Shown here: piece after piece, positions 1-8,034 of the stretch
Position numbering within the stretch: the first letter of the stretch is position 1
How the letters are laid out: every line of letters starts with the position of its first letter
From: an uncultured Allobaculum sp.
GTDB lineage: Bacteria > Bacillota_I > Bacilli_A > Erysipelotrichales > Erysipelotrichaceae
Reading direction: 5' to 3'
Assembly: GCA_910579655.1 (NCBI GenBank)
Contig: CAJTVE010000044.1
Span: 1 to 27,714, forward strand
Length of the DNA: 27,714 nucleotides
Position numbers and translations under genes: made by a program
Notes under the pieces: model-generated
Database searches by the model: none
What the model was told of the DNA's origin: nothing
What the model saw: only the letters and a program-made list of their open reading frames with translations

Positions 1-752
1 TCGTCCAGGCCCCGAAAGGGTTCTGGCACACCGGGACATGATGGCGCAGGAGGTCTCATTTGCCTCATGTCAGAAAGGCTCATTTGTCGTTCTGATCACT
101 GTCCTGTCTGCTCAGGTGCTTTGCTCATAAATGCAAGATGTTTATCGTCTTGGAACCTCCACTGCTCGCGGTGGGGTTTGGTCAGTACGGAACGTGCATG
201 GATTTGATTGGCTCCTGGGCTAATGACTTGATTTCAATTGAAGATCATATCCCGGAAGATGATGATTTTAAGGAATCCCAGGCCACTTTTGTCGAGGTGA
301 GTAGAACGACCTTTTAATGGCTTGCAACAGACTGAAATTGGGATGAATTCATAACCAAAAATGAAAGGGCTGTGGGCAAAACAGACAGAATTTCGGCCTG
401 AAAAACTTTCTTTAACTATTTTGGAGCGGTCAATACCTTTTAAAATTTGAAAAACCTGCCTCAGACATGATCGTGAAGACAGAAATTTGAAAAAGTCAAA
501 ACGATAACGCTTCGCACTGCCATATAAAGACGACATTAAGGGAGAGCGAATCTCGGTTTTGGGATAATCGTAAAATTCGGTTCCTGGAAAAAGGTATACG
601 GATCAGATTCAGGTGACTCTGGCTTTTTGGCTGATGTCAAATGGAGTAATTCAAGCATGAACAGAATGCCAAAATCCATGTAAAAGCGAATCGGGATTGG
701 GGTGGGGATGCTATACTTTGGCTGACAGATGAATAATTAGAGGTAATAAAGA
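1..752. other. Gene-poor 5' segment with several RNA-like hairpins
   Basis: No recognisable gene lies here. The first 180 bases carry three stem-loops. One is at 5-26, closed by a GAAA tetraloop with a single mismatch. One is a 6-bp stem, TCAGAA/TTCTGA, at 70-95. One is an 8-bp stem at 157-176 (CTCCACTG/CGGTGGGG, with G-U pairs) around a CTCG loop. An 8-base direct repeat, CTCATTTG, occurs at 55-62 and 79-86. A 59-codon open frame (138-317) and a 46-codon frame from ATG 67 exist. Neither has a convincing ribosome binding site or family resemblance. The segment could be part of a structured RNA that begins outside the window, or decayed coding DNA. Confidence 0.5.
709..717 (+). promoter_or_regulatory. 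Extended -10 promoter of the nitrite/sulfite reductase gene
   Basis: TG at 709-710 followed after one base by TATACT (712-717) fits an extended -10 element; no good -35 hexamer is visible. The 11-base string GCTATACTTTG (710-720) recurs exactly upstream of the minus-strand siroheme operon at 8705-8715. A ribosome binding site (AGAGG, 739-743) precedes the ATG at 753. Confidence 0.5.
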
Positions 753-2312
753 ATGTCAGACATTAAACCTGTAGACTACGAATCATTTAAAAAGCAGATT
801 CCTCTTTTCAAAGAGAAATCTGAAGAGTTCTATAACAAAACCATGAACATGAAAGACTATAAGTCTTTCTCCGGAAAATACGGAAGCTATGCACAGCGTG
901 GCGGCAAAAAGAACATGCTTCGCTTACGGATGACGGCTGGTAAAGTCACTCCGGATAAACTGCACTTCGTTGCGGATGTGGCAGACAAATATGCCATCGA
1001 GCCAATCCACTTCACAACCTGCCAGACCATCCAGCTTCACAATCTGGACCTCGATGCCGTTGTGGACATCATGGATAAAGCCCTCGATCACAAAATTGTC
1101 TGGTATGGCGGCGGCGGAGACTATCCCCGTAACGTCATGTGCTCGCCACTCTCTGGTGTCGAAGAAGAATACTTCGATGTCATGCCTTATGCAGAAACTG
1201 CCGCCAATTTCCTGCTGGACTTCATCGATAAAGAAAAAATGCCTCGGAAGCTGAAAGTCGGCTTTTCGAACAATCAGAAAAACGAACCCCATGCCACTTT
1301 CCGTGACTTAGGTTTCGTTGCAAGACCGGATGGTAAATTCGATGTGTATTGTGCCGGCGGGCTGGGACGCGATCCAAAACTGGGTGTCCTGGTTGCTGAA
1401 GACGTAGACCCAAATGAAATTCTCTACTACATCGAAGCCATGATCCTTTTGTTCCGTGCGTATGGGAACTACGAAAACCGTGCCAAAGCCCGTACCCGCT
1501 ACATGCAGGATGTTTTAGGCGCTGATGGTCTGCGAAAAGAATTTGCAAAATATCTGACTCAGGTCAAAGAATCCAGAGACCTGACCCTGACGGATGTTGA
1601 AATTCCAGAAATCACCAAAAAAGGCGAAGGAGAGCCTCTCGAAGAATCCTTCATCGTTCATAAACAGAAACAGCCTGGTCTGTATGCCCTGCTGTATCAT
1701 CCACGCGGAGGTATCGTGACCAAAGAAACAGTCCGTGCCCTGTCAGATGCCATTGATGGCATGGAAGATGTAGAAGTTCGTCTGAAACCAGATGAAGGCA
1801 GCTACATCATCAATCTGACGGCTGATGAAGCTCGCAAGATTCTTGCGATCATTGAAGCTGATGCAGCAAAAAATGAATTTGAAACTTCTGAAGGCTGTAT
1901 TGGCGCAACCATCTGTCAGGTTGGTCTGCGTGACTCTCAGGGGGCTTTAAAAGCGGTTCTGGATGCAGTCAAAGAAGCTGGCGACATTGCGGATAACGCT
2001 CTGCCTCAGATTCATATTTCGGGATGCACGTCGAGCTGTGCGGCTCACCAGATTGCGCCGATTGGTTTCCGGGGCAATTTAAAAGTCGTGGATAAGAAAC
2101 CAGTTCCTGCCTTCTCAATGTTTGTAGAAGGGGAAGATATTCAGGGCAATGAAAAACTCGGCCAGGAAGTCGGAATCATCGCGGAAAAAGATCTGCCAGC
2201 ATTCCTGGTAAAACTCGGCCGGGATATCACAAAATCGGGTCTGTCCTTTGAGGAATGGCAGACTGCCAATCCAAATGGTCTGGTTGAAGAAGCCCAGGAA
2301 TTCTTCCTTTAA
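753..2312 (+). CDS. Ferredoxin-type nitrite/sulfite reductase (siroheme and 4Fe-4S)
   Basis: The 519-residue protein belongs to the siroheme-dependent nitrite/sulfite reductase family, cytoplasmic enzymes that carry out six-electron reduction of sulfite to sulfide or nitrite to ammonia. The C-terminal half has the cluster-binding cysteines in family spacing: C-x5-C at about C382 and C388, and C-x3-C at C425 and C429, the last also bridging to siroheme. The N-terminal half holds a ferredoxin-like repeat with the family segment RNVMCSPLSG near residue 130. The start ATG has AGAGG nine bases upstream. A terminator closes the gene, so it appears monocistronic. Siroheme synthesis genes lie about 4 kb away. 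Sulfite is the likelier substrate in an anaerobe-like Gram-positive with no nitrate genes in view, but sequence alone does not separate sulfite from nitrite. Confidence 0.9.
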   Translation: MSDIKPVDYESFKKQIPLFKEKSEEFYNKTMNMKDYKSFSGKYGSYAQRGGKKNMLRLRMTAGKVTPDKLHFVADVADKYAIEPIHFTTCQTIQLHNLDLDAVVDIMDKALDHKIVWYGGGGDYPRNVMCSPLSGVEEEYFDVMPYAETAANFLLDFIDKEKMPRKLKVGFSNNQKNEPHATFRDLGFVARPDGKFDVYCAGGLGRDPKLGVLVAEDVDPNEILYYIEAMILLFRAYGNYENRAKARTRYMQDVLGADGLRKEFAKYLTQVKESRDLTLTDVEIPEITKKGEGEPLEESFIVHKQKQPGLYALLYHPRGGIVTKETVRALSDAIDGMEDVEVRLKPDEGSYIINLTADEARKILAIIEADAAKNEFETSEGCIGATICQVGLRDSQGALKAVLDAVKEAGDIADNALPQIHISGCTSSCAAHQIAPIGFRGNLKVVDKKPVPAFSMFVEGEDIQGNEKLGQEVGIIAEKDLPAFLVKLGRDITKSGLSFEEWQTANPNGLVEEAQEFFL

Positions 2313-2360
2313 TCGACAGATTGAAAAGATCAGACCAGAAAACTGAATTTAAATCCTATT

Positions 2361-2390
2361 AAAAGGCTTCGTAAAAGCGAAGCCTTTTTT
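2361..2390 (+). terminator. Rho-independent terminator after the reductase gene
   Basis: A 9-bp stem, AAGGCTTCG/CGAAGCCTT, with a short A-rich loop runs into six T residues, 48 bases after the reductase stop. It separates the reductase from the transporter genes. Confidence 0.9.
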
Positions 2391-2422
2391 GGTGGCTGGC
2401 CATCCAACACCAATTCGCCGCA

Positions 2423-2439
2423 AGAATCTGAGTGATTCT
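2423..2439. promoter_or_regulatory. Possible operator palindrome upstream of the transporter
   Basis: AGAATC and GATTCT form a perfect 6-bp inverted repeat with a 5-base spacer, in the leader between the terminator and the lipoprotein gene. A weak -10-like TAAAAT sits at 2464-2469 without a clear -35. The palindrome could be a repressor site for the transporter operon. No known operator consensus was recognised, so this is a suggestion only. Confidence 0.25.
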
Positions 2440-2570
2440 GAGCGGTAAAATGCCCGGAAAGGATAAAATAGGGTCGTTATTGTCGAGGCAGAAGAAAAGA
2501 GACTTTGTCAGAAACTAAGCAAAAGATTTTTGGCAAAACGAATCTGACTCGACAGATAAAAGGAGATTTC

Positions 2571-3590
2571 ATGAAAACACTCAAATCAAAGGCTGCCAGT
2601 GCTCTGGTGATGGCCAGTCTGATTCTTTGTGGCTGCAGCTCCAGTCAGTCTTCCGCTGCATCTAACGGCAGCCAGATATCAGCCTCTGCTTCGAGCAGTG
2701 CAAAATCAAACACTGACCAGATATCAAGTCCTGTTTCAAGCTCATCACAGAGCGAAACGATTACTCTGACAGACGACCTGGACCGGACTGTAGAATTTGA
2801 AAAGCCGCAGCGTGTAGCTATTTTGATCGGCAGCTTTGCGGATGAGTTTGCCAATGCGGGGGGTGAGGATCTGATCGTCGCAGCCCCACACGATACCTTT
2901 ACCCAGTTTGACCTGGATCTCAAAGATGCTGCTGACCTGGGTGAGGTGAAAAATATCGCCCAGGAAACCTTGATTGCAGCAAAACCTGATCTGGTCATTG
3001 CCAGCGCTAAAAATGACAGCCAGAAAAAGATGCTGGAAGTCCTTGAAAATGCCAATATTCCGGTCCTCTATTATGACGTGTCCAGCTTTGATGACTATCT
3101 GCGCACTCTCAAAGCCATGACCATGATCACTGGGGATACGGAAGCATATTCGAAAAATGGCCTGGACCAGCAAAAAGCCATTGAGACTATCCAGAATGCA
3201 AAACGAAGCAAAACACCCAAAGTCCTGGCCATTCGTGAAACGGGCAAGGGTGTTAAAGCCTTGGGTTCCCAAAACAGTCTGTTAGGCCAGATGCTTGCGG
3301 ACCTGAAAGCTGAAAACATTGCTGGCGAAGGCGGACTGGATACGTTATCCATGGAAGAAATCCAGATGCAGAATCCAGAGGCCATCTTTTATGTAGCGCA
3401 GGGAAAAGATCAAAAAACGGCTGAAGAGATGGCTGATCAGCTTTTTGCTTCCGAGGCCTGGAAAAACCTCGATGCTGTCAAAAATGGCCGGGTCTATGTG
3501 CTGGACCAGAAACTGTATAATTTAAAACCAAACGCGAAGTGGGCCAGCGCATTGAAAGATCTCGAAACGATGTTGTATCCATCAAAATAA
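2571..3590 (+). CDS. ABC importer substrate-binding lipoprotein, iron-chelate/cobalamin class
   Basis: A 339-residue lipoprotein. The start is placed at ATG 2571, not at the upstream TTG (2505), because AAAAGGAG lies just before it and the protein then opens with a normal signal peptide. That peptide is a lysine-rich N-terminus, a hydrophobic core and a lipobox ending L-C-G-C with the lipidated cysteine at residue 22. A serine-rich linker of about 45 residues follows, typical of Gram-positive lipoproteins. The mature part has the two-lobe layout of the FecB/BtuF/FhuD family: a beta-strand DRTVEF near the start, and segments such as AAKPDLVIAS and GRVYVLD near the end. The permease gene follows after 49 bases. 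The ligand could be a siderophore, heme or corrinoid; the siroheme genes nearby make a tetrapyrrole or iron role attractive but unproven. Confidence 0.85.
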   Translation: MKTLKSKAASALVMASLILCGCSSSQSSAASNGSQISASASSSAKSNTDQISSPVSSSSQSETITLTDDLDRTVEFEKPQRVAILIGSFADEFANAGGEDLIVAAPHDTFTQFDLDLKDAADLGEVKNIAQETLIAAKPDLVIASAKNDSQKKMLEVLENANIPVLYYDVSSFDDYLRTLKAMTMITGDTEAYSKNGLDQQKAIETIQNAKRSKTPKVLAIRETGKGVKALGSQNSLLGQMLADLKAENIAGEGGLDTLSMEEIQMQNPEAIFYVAQGKDQKTAEEMADQLFASEAWKNLDAVKNGRVYVLDQKLYNLKPNAKWASALKDLETMLYPSK

Positions 3591-3639
3591 TGAGCCCAAC
3601 AAATTCATAACCACAAACTGGAAAGGAGAGCTGGACAAA

Positions 3640-4707
3640 ATGGATGATCACTCATGGTCTGAAAAGACACAAAAAACGGATGATCTGCCCCTTTGCCGTT
3701 GCCAAAAAGACCAATCTGATCCTGCTGGCCATATCCTGAAAACAACAGGCATGACGGGTCAGTCAGGGCGCCTGCTGTTTGTTTCCTTATTGCTTTGCGC
3801 GGCTTGTTTTGTGCTCTCCTTGCTCGCCGGGCCGGCAGGATTTCTGGATTTGCACAATCCAACCATGCAGACCATTCTGCTTCATCTGCGTCTGCCGCGT
3901 GCTTTAGGCTCCCTTCTGGCGGGCAGTGCCCTGGCCGTGAGCGGTGCTTTGATTCAGACAGTGCTCAACAACCCGCTGGCCTCTGCCAACTTGATCGGGA
4001 TTAATTCTGCAGCCGGATTTTTTACCATTCTTGCCGGAATTTTGTTTCCAACGATGGTCGCTTTGCCACCATTGGCGGGATTTTTTGGAGCTTTGCTTTG
4101 CGCAGGGATGATTCTGCTTTTGATCTGGAAAAAACAGGCCAGCAAACTGACGATCATCCTGGCAGGGCTGGCGATCAGTCAGGTTTTTTCAGCCGGAATT
4201 GACCTGTTGACGGTCATTGTTCCAGATGCCCTGAGTGGATATGCCTCTTTTAAAATCGGTTCGCTGGCATCGATTTCCTTATCGAAAGTCGGCTGGGGGG
4301 CCATTTTGATTTTACCGGCGCTGGCTCTGGCCGTTTTTTGCAGCCGGCAGCTGGAAATGTTTTCTCTGGGCGCGCTGCAAAGTAAGGCGCTTGGCTTTCC
4401 CATCCGGCGCTGGACGGTCATCTTTCTGGCCCTGGCTGCATTGCTTTCGGCAGGAACGGTCAGCTTTTGCGGAATGCTTGGATTTGTCGGCCTGATTGTC
4501 CCGGCGTGGCTTCGCCGCTTTCATTTGCCGGTCAAGACCTACTTGCTGGAATGCCTGATTTGCGGGGCGATGCTGATCTGCCTGGCGGATGTTTTAGGCC
4601 GCGTCATTCTGATTCCATGGGAACTGCCGGCCGGACTCTTGCTGGCGTTAGCCGGCGGTCCGTATTTTCTGTATCTGTTGTTAGGAAGAAGGAATCTGGA
4701 TGCTTGA
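3640..4707 (+). CDS. ABC importer permease, FecCD/BtuC family
   Basis: A 355-residue integral membrane protein with about nine or ten hydrophobic segments from residue 45 onward. It has the family signatures: an LPRALGSLLAGSALAVSGA stretch followed by NNPLA near residue 110, and GMLGFVGLIVP near residue 285. The motif that usually reads PH-x-x-R after the last stretch is PAWLRR here, a visible divergence. A hydrophilic 40-residue N-terminal extension containing CRC precedes the first membrane segment. ATG 3640 has AAAGGAG upstream, which supports keeping it. Only one permease gene is present, so the transporter would contain a homodimer. The ATPase gene overlaps its end by 8 bases, indicating translational coupling. 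Confidence 0.87.
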   Translation: MDDHSWSEKTQKTDDLPLCRCQKDQSDPAGHILKTTGMTGQSGRLLFVSLLLCAACFVLSLLAGPAGFLDLHNPTMQTILLHLRLPRALGSLLAGSALAVSGALIQTVLNNPLASANLIGINSAAGFFTILAGILFPTMVALPPLAGFFGALLCAGMILLLIWKKQASKLTIILAGLAISQVFSAGIDLLTVIVPDALSGYASFKIGSLASISLSKVGWGAILILPALALAVFCSRQLEMFSLGALQSKALGFPIRRWTVIFLALAALLSAGTVSFCGMLGFVGLIVPAWLRRFHLPVKTYLLECLICGAMLICLADVLGRVILIPWELPAGLLLALAGGPYFLYLLLGRRNLDA

Positions 4708-5479
4708 AGTCCATTCCCTGAATGCCGGATATCCTTCCCGGCTTGTTTTAAAAGATATCAATGCTTCGTTTAAAGCAGGCAAACTCTATATTCTGCTCGG
4801 TCCAAATGGATCGGGGAAAACGACCCTGCTCAATACCATCGGCGGCTGGCAGAAACCCTTTGGCGGCCGCGTGCTGGTCAATGGCAAGGACTTGTTTGAA
4901 CAAAGCGACCGGCAGCGCGCCCATCTGACTGGGCGTATGGCCCAGCAGACCGCTTCGCTTTCTATGACAGTGTCCCGCTTTGTTCTGCTTGGCTGTTATG
5001 CCAACCAGGCTTGGATCAATCCGTATTCACTGGCCGATTATCAGAAAGTCGATCAGGTTTTGACCGCCTTAAAACTGACGGATCTGGCAGATCGTCGGAT
5101 GGACCAGATTTCTTCCGGTCAGCGTCAGAGAGCGGCCATCGCCCAGGTCCTGGCCCAGAATCCGGTCTGCCTGCTTCTTGATGAACCGGGCAGTGCGCTG
5201 GACCCTTCAGCCCGGTTTAAACTGATGGAAACGTTGGTCAGCCTGCGCGCGCCGGACCGGGTGCTGCTTGCGATTGTACATGACCTGGATCTGGCTCTTC
5301 GTTATGGAGATGAACTGCTGGTTTTAGATCAGGGTCAGCTTGTCTTTCAGGGAACTGGAGATGAGCTGGTCAGAAGTCACGTCGTTGAGGACGTCTTTGG
5401 TCTGGTCATCAAAGACTGGGATCCCGATACCCGCACTGGCCGGATTTTTCCGGCTGCCTGTGAAGGGAAGTGGATCTGA
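4700..5479 (+). CDS. ABC importer ATPase, FepC/BtuD-like
   Basis: The 259-residue nucleotide-binding subunit powers the importer encoded just upstream. Walker A is GPNGSGKT at residues 34-41, the signature loop is SSGQRQR at about 138-144, Walker B is CLLLDEP at about 157-163, and the switch histidine is H194 in IVHDL. The signature lacks the usual LSGGQ wording (SSGQR), a tolerated variant in this subfamily. The start ATG lies inside the 3' end of the permease gene. Together with the lipoprotein and permease it makes a complete importer for an iron chelate, heme or cobalamin-like compound. Confidence 0.92.
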   Translation: MLEVHSLNAGYPSRLVLKDINASFKAGKLYILLGPNGSGKTTLLNTIGGWQKPFGGRVLVNGKDLFEQSDRQRAHLTGRMAQQTASLSMTVSRFVLLGCYANQAWINPYSLADYQKVDQVLTALKLTDLADRRMDQISSGQRQRAAIAQVLAQNPVCLLLDEPGSALDPSARFKLMETLVSLRAPDRVLLAIVHDLDLALRYGDELLVLDQGQLVFQGTGDELVRSHVVEDVFGLVIKDWDPDTRTGRIFPAACEGKWI

Positions 5480-5526
5480 GGTCGCTGCTCGATCTTTCGT
5501 CTTCGATCTTTTGTCCTCATTTTTTT
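5477..5526 (+). terminator. Weak terminator-like hairpin at the ATPase stop codon
   Basis: TGAGG (overlapping the stop) can pair with CCTCA at 5515-5519, followed by seven T residues, but the loop is long. It may act together with the stronger hairpin at 5581. Confidence 0.3.
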
Positions 5527-5580
5527 GTTCTGGATCTTTAATCGATGCTCTAAAATTCTGACATCAATATTCATCAGACA

Positions 5581-5609
5581 GTCTGGCTTGATTCTGGCCA
5601 GGCTTTTTT
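5581..5609 (+). terminator. Rho-independent terminator of the transporter operon
   Basis: GTCTGGC pairs with GCCAGGC over seven base pairs (one G-U) around a 9-base loop, followed by six T residues. It lies about 100 bases after the ATPase stop. Confidence 0.8.
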
Positions 5610-5698
5610 GTGGCTCATTGACAAGGGATTTTCGAGTCGAGATTGAGCCAGCCCAAACAAAGGCAGCTGAACACGCATTCATTATTCAGGAAGAATGC

Positions 5699-5716
5699 TA
5701 TTAAACAGTTAATATT
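5699..5716. repeat. 18-base palindromic repeat, copy 1
   Basis: TATTAAACAGTTAATATT occurs here and, identically, at 8847-8864. Its core is the inverted repeat TATTAA-ACAG-TTAATA, the symmetry expected of a dimeric repressor or a Crp/Fnr-like protein. This copy lies about 117 bases before the macro-domain start. Confidence 0.65.
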
Positions 5717-5832
5717 GGATACTCAGACGGGAGAATTTGTTCAGGCGAACTAACCAAAACGGTTGATTTTGTGGCGAGATGGACTTAAAAATACGCTACA
5801 ATGAGAAAACGCACACAATGGAGGGAAGGAAT

Positions 5833-6369
5833 ATGACTGAAATTAAAGCAATCTGTGGCGACATTACTAAGGATCATGGGGTGATGGCGATCGTCAATGC
5901 AGCCAATACCAGCCTGCTTGGCGGCGGGGGAGTGGATGGAGCGATTCACCGGGCTGCTGGACCTGAACTTCTTGAAGAATGTGAGACTCTCAATGGCTGC
6001 CCAACTGGCCAGGCCAAACTGACACGGGGTTACAATTTACCGGCTGCCTATGTGATTCATACCCCGGGACCACGCTGGCGCGGTGGAAATGAGCGGGAAA
6101 GAGAACTGCTGGCCAACAGCTACTGGAACTGCCTGCAAGTTGCTTTGGATCATCAGATCCGCTCGGTAGCCTTTCCATCGATTTCAACGGGGATTTACCA
6201 TTTCCCATTACGGGAAGCTTCTTTGATTGCGGTTTCAACAGTAAAGCGATTTGTAGAGAACAATCCGGACGCATTTTCGCAGATTCTCTTTGTGCTTTTT
6301 GATGACAAAACCCGTCACATGTACGATAAAGCGATTCGCCAGGTCTGCTCAGCCAAACCGCTGATCTGA
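5833..6369 (+). CDS. Macro-domain protein, ADP-ribose/O-acetyl-ADP-ribose hydrolase type
   Basis: A 178-residue single-domain protein of the MacroD/YmdB type, which binds ADP-ribose and removes it from proteins or from O-acetyl-ADP-ribose. Family residues visible are NAAN at 22-25 and the glycine-rich GGGGVDGAIH at 30-39 with the catalytic-region Asp35. An SISTGIYHFP segment that closes the substrate loop follows near residue 117. The start at 5833 is preferred over ATG 5779 because GGAGG lies eight bases upstream. No sirtuin or lipoylation gene is next to it, so it is not the SirTM-linked type by context. It is transcribed toward the siroheme operon, and the two share a bidirectional terminator. 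Confidence 0.9.
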   Translation: MTEIKAICGDITKDHGVMAIVNAANTSLLGGGGVDGAIHRAAGPELLEECETLNGCPTGQAKLTRGYNLPAAYVIHTPGPRWRGGNERERELLANSYWNCLQVALDHQIRSVAFPSISTGIYHFPLREASLIAVSTVKRFVENNPDAFSQILFVLFDDKTRHMYDKAIRQVCSAKPLI

Positions 6370-6386
6370 CCTGGCTTTTCTGGTCG

Positions 6387-6438
6387 AAAAAAGTCCGATT
6401 GAGGCGTCTGTGAACCACTCGATCGGACTATTGTTTTT
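6387..6438. terminator. Bidirectional terminator between convergent genes
   Basis: AGTCCGAT (6392-6399) pairs with ATCGGACT (6422-6429). An A-run precedes the stem and a T-rich run follows it, so it can work for the macro gene on the plus strand and for the siroheme operon on the minus strand. Confidence 0.75.
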
Positions 6439-6525
6439 GGACACGTCTTTTTGAACATGCTTCTTATGGATTGATCTGGTCTTTGAATATCCAGCCATGC
6501 AAGCTGAATTTGCTTCCAGAATCGA

Positions 6526-8034
6526 CTATGCTGTCGGGCTGCTTTCGGATTTTTCTTTGCTCAGGGCATCTGTAATAAGCAGACGGGCAACCTCTTGGGC
6601 CTGGGGGTGCGGGCTGATAAGAACTTCACTGTCTAAATCGCTGACCAGACTGGCAATCGCTTCGGATAGGGCAATGATCGTTTTGACGCGCGGCCTTTTT
6701 CTCAGGCTGCTCCAGCATTTTGCAGCGGTACGGCTTGGCAGCACCAGATAGTCATACTCGAGATCAGCTTCCAGGGCACGTCCCGGTCGGCATGCAAAAT
6801 CATACAGAGCTACAAAGTCAGTTTTCACATCGGTTCGTTTGGCAAGCTGATCCCGTAAAGTCGGCAGAGCTTTCTGGCTTTGCATCAAGACAACATGGTC
6901 GCCGTCTTTGACTTGATTTGCAAGTTCCAAGGCAAGGAAGGCGCTGTCCGAGCCGGAAGCAACCAGATCTGGAATGATCAAAGCCTGTTCAAATCTTCTG
7001 GCCGTTCCTTTTCCGATGCAGGCAATGCGCATGCTGGCAAGACTTCGCAAATCCCGGTGTTCTTCAGAAAGCAAAGACAAAAAGCGATCGGCACCATGGG
7101 GCGAAGTGAAGACCAGCCAGTCTGGATGATCGTCGAGAATGGCTGAAAGATCAATTTCAAAATCCGTGTATTCGTAGCGAAGAAGACTTGCAGACTGCAT
7201 ATCAGGGGGCAGCAGAGCACTTAGTTTGGCATTAAAATCTTCAGAGCCACCAAGAGCAATCCGGATCGGGTTAAGGGGCGAATAACTCGCAACAGAGCCG
7301 CCAATCACAATAATTCCAGGACTTTTTAAACGATTTTCCTCTGCACTCTTTGCGAGAAGGCCAAGAGATGTTTTAATGCTTGTTGTCATTGTAAACACAG
7401 GACTCGTAAAGATTGCACAAGGAGTCTGCGGATCCAGACCGGCTTCAATCAGATTCTGACGGATTGAATCCAGGTCAGCCATCCCCATCAAAAAGACAAG
7501 AGTTCCCTGAAAACCTGCAATCTGTTTCCACTCGGTTCTGGTTCGTGGCTGCTTAGCGTTATGGGCGGTAAGCACCATGAATCCAGCAGCCTGCGCGCGT
7601 TTGGTCAGTCCGAAGGCTTCTTTGGAGGGAATGCCATAGAACGACGAAATGCCAGGCAGGACGCGTACCGAGATGCCATGTGCTTCTAGAAATTCGACCT
7701 CTTCCATACCGCGGCCAAAGATCATTGGATCTCCCCCTTTCAGGCGGACAACCTTTTTACCGTCTAAAGCCTCGTCAACCAGCAGCTGATTGATTTCACG
7801 CTGATCGGCACTGACCAGATGGCCCCGCTTGCCACGGTAAATTCTTTGCGCTTTTGGATGAGCACAATTGACGATGCTTTCGTCGACCAGATCGTCATAG
7901 ATGACGATATCGGCTCTGGCAATTGCTTCTTTGGCAGCTGCCGTCAGCCAGGAAGCATCGTGACAGCCAGCACCAACCAGATCGACAACTGGCTTTGAAT
8001 TCTGATCTGAATTTACGATTGGTTTGTCGTTCAT
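6526..8034 (-). CDS. cobA/hemD: Uroporphyrinogen-III C-methyltransferase fused to uroporphyrinogen-III synthase
   Basis: A 502-residue two-domain enzyme. Residues about 15-260 are the SAM-dependent methyltransferase that converts uroporphyrinogen III to precorrin-2. Its clearest motif is VRLKGGDPMIFGRG near residue 97. Residues about 265-490 are the synthase that closes the tetrapyrrole ring, with DWLVFTSPHGADRF and IACIGKGTARRFE. The methyltransferase departs from its family at several conserved spots: the N-terminal loop reads VGAGCHD where GPGD is usual, LTKR replaces LTHR, and TAH replaces TGH. The start codon overlaps the stop of the upstream gene as ATGA, so the two are coupled. The product feeds the partner dehydrogenase to make siroheme. 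Genes for glutamyl-tRNA reductase through hydroxymethylbilane synthase are not in the window. Confidence 0.9.
   Translation of the reverse strand: MNDKPIVNSDQNSKPVVDLVGAGCHDASWLTAAAKEAIARADIVIYDDLVDESIVNCAHPKAQRIYRGKRGHLVSADQREINQLLVDEALDGKKVVRLKGGDPMIFGRGMEEVEFLEAHGISVRVLPGISSFYGIPSKEAFGLTKRAQAAGFMVLTAHNAKQPRTRTEWKQIAGFQGTLVFLMGMADLDSIRQNLIEAGLDPQTPCAIFTSPVFTMTTSIKTSLGLLAKSAEENRLKSPGIIVIGGSVASYSPLNPIRIALGGSEDFNAKLSALLPPDMQSASLLRYEYTDFEIDLSAILDDHPDWLVFTSPHGADRFLSLLSEEHRDLRSLASMRIACIGKGTARRFEQALIIPDLVASGSDSAFLALELANQVKDGDHVVLMQSQKALPTLRDQLAKRTDVKTDFVALYDFACRPGRALEADLEYDYLVLPSRTAAKCWSSLRKRPRVKTIIALSEAIASLVSDLDSEVLISPHPQAQEVARLLITDALSKEKSESSPTA

Larger units (their letters stand above)
5480..5832. 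other. Intergenic stretch between ATPase and macro-domain gene
   Basis: No gene. It holds the two terminator hairpins (5477-5526 and 5581-5609), one copy of an 18-base palindrome (5699-5716), and a possible promoter for the macro-domain gene with a -10-like TACAAT at 5797-5802. No -35 at normal spacing is convincing; a TTGATT at 5763 is 28 bases away. Confidence 0.6.

Noticed and set aside
138..317. 59-codon plus-strand frame with an acidic C-terminal part
   Set aside because: No binding site before the ATG, it overlaps a stable RNA hairpin, and no family is recognised. It might be a remnant, but support is too thin.
234..536. 100-codon minus-strand frame at the left edge
   Set aside because: No binding site, no recognisable domain, composition like random translation.
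5763..5802. TTGATT/TACAAT as promoter of the macro-domain gene
   Set aside because: The spacing of 28 bases is too long for a normal promoter; only the -10-like element was kept as a remark.
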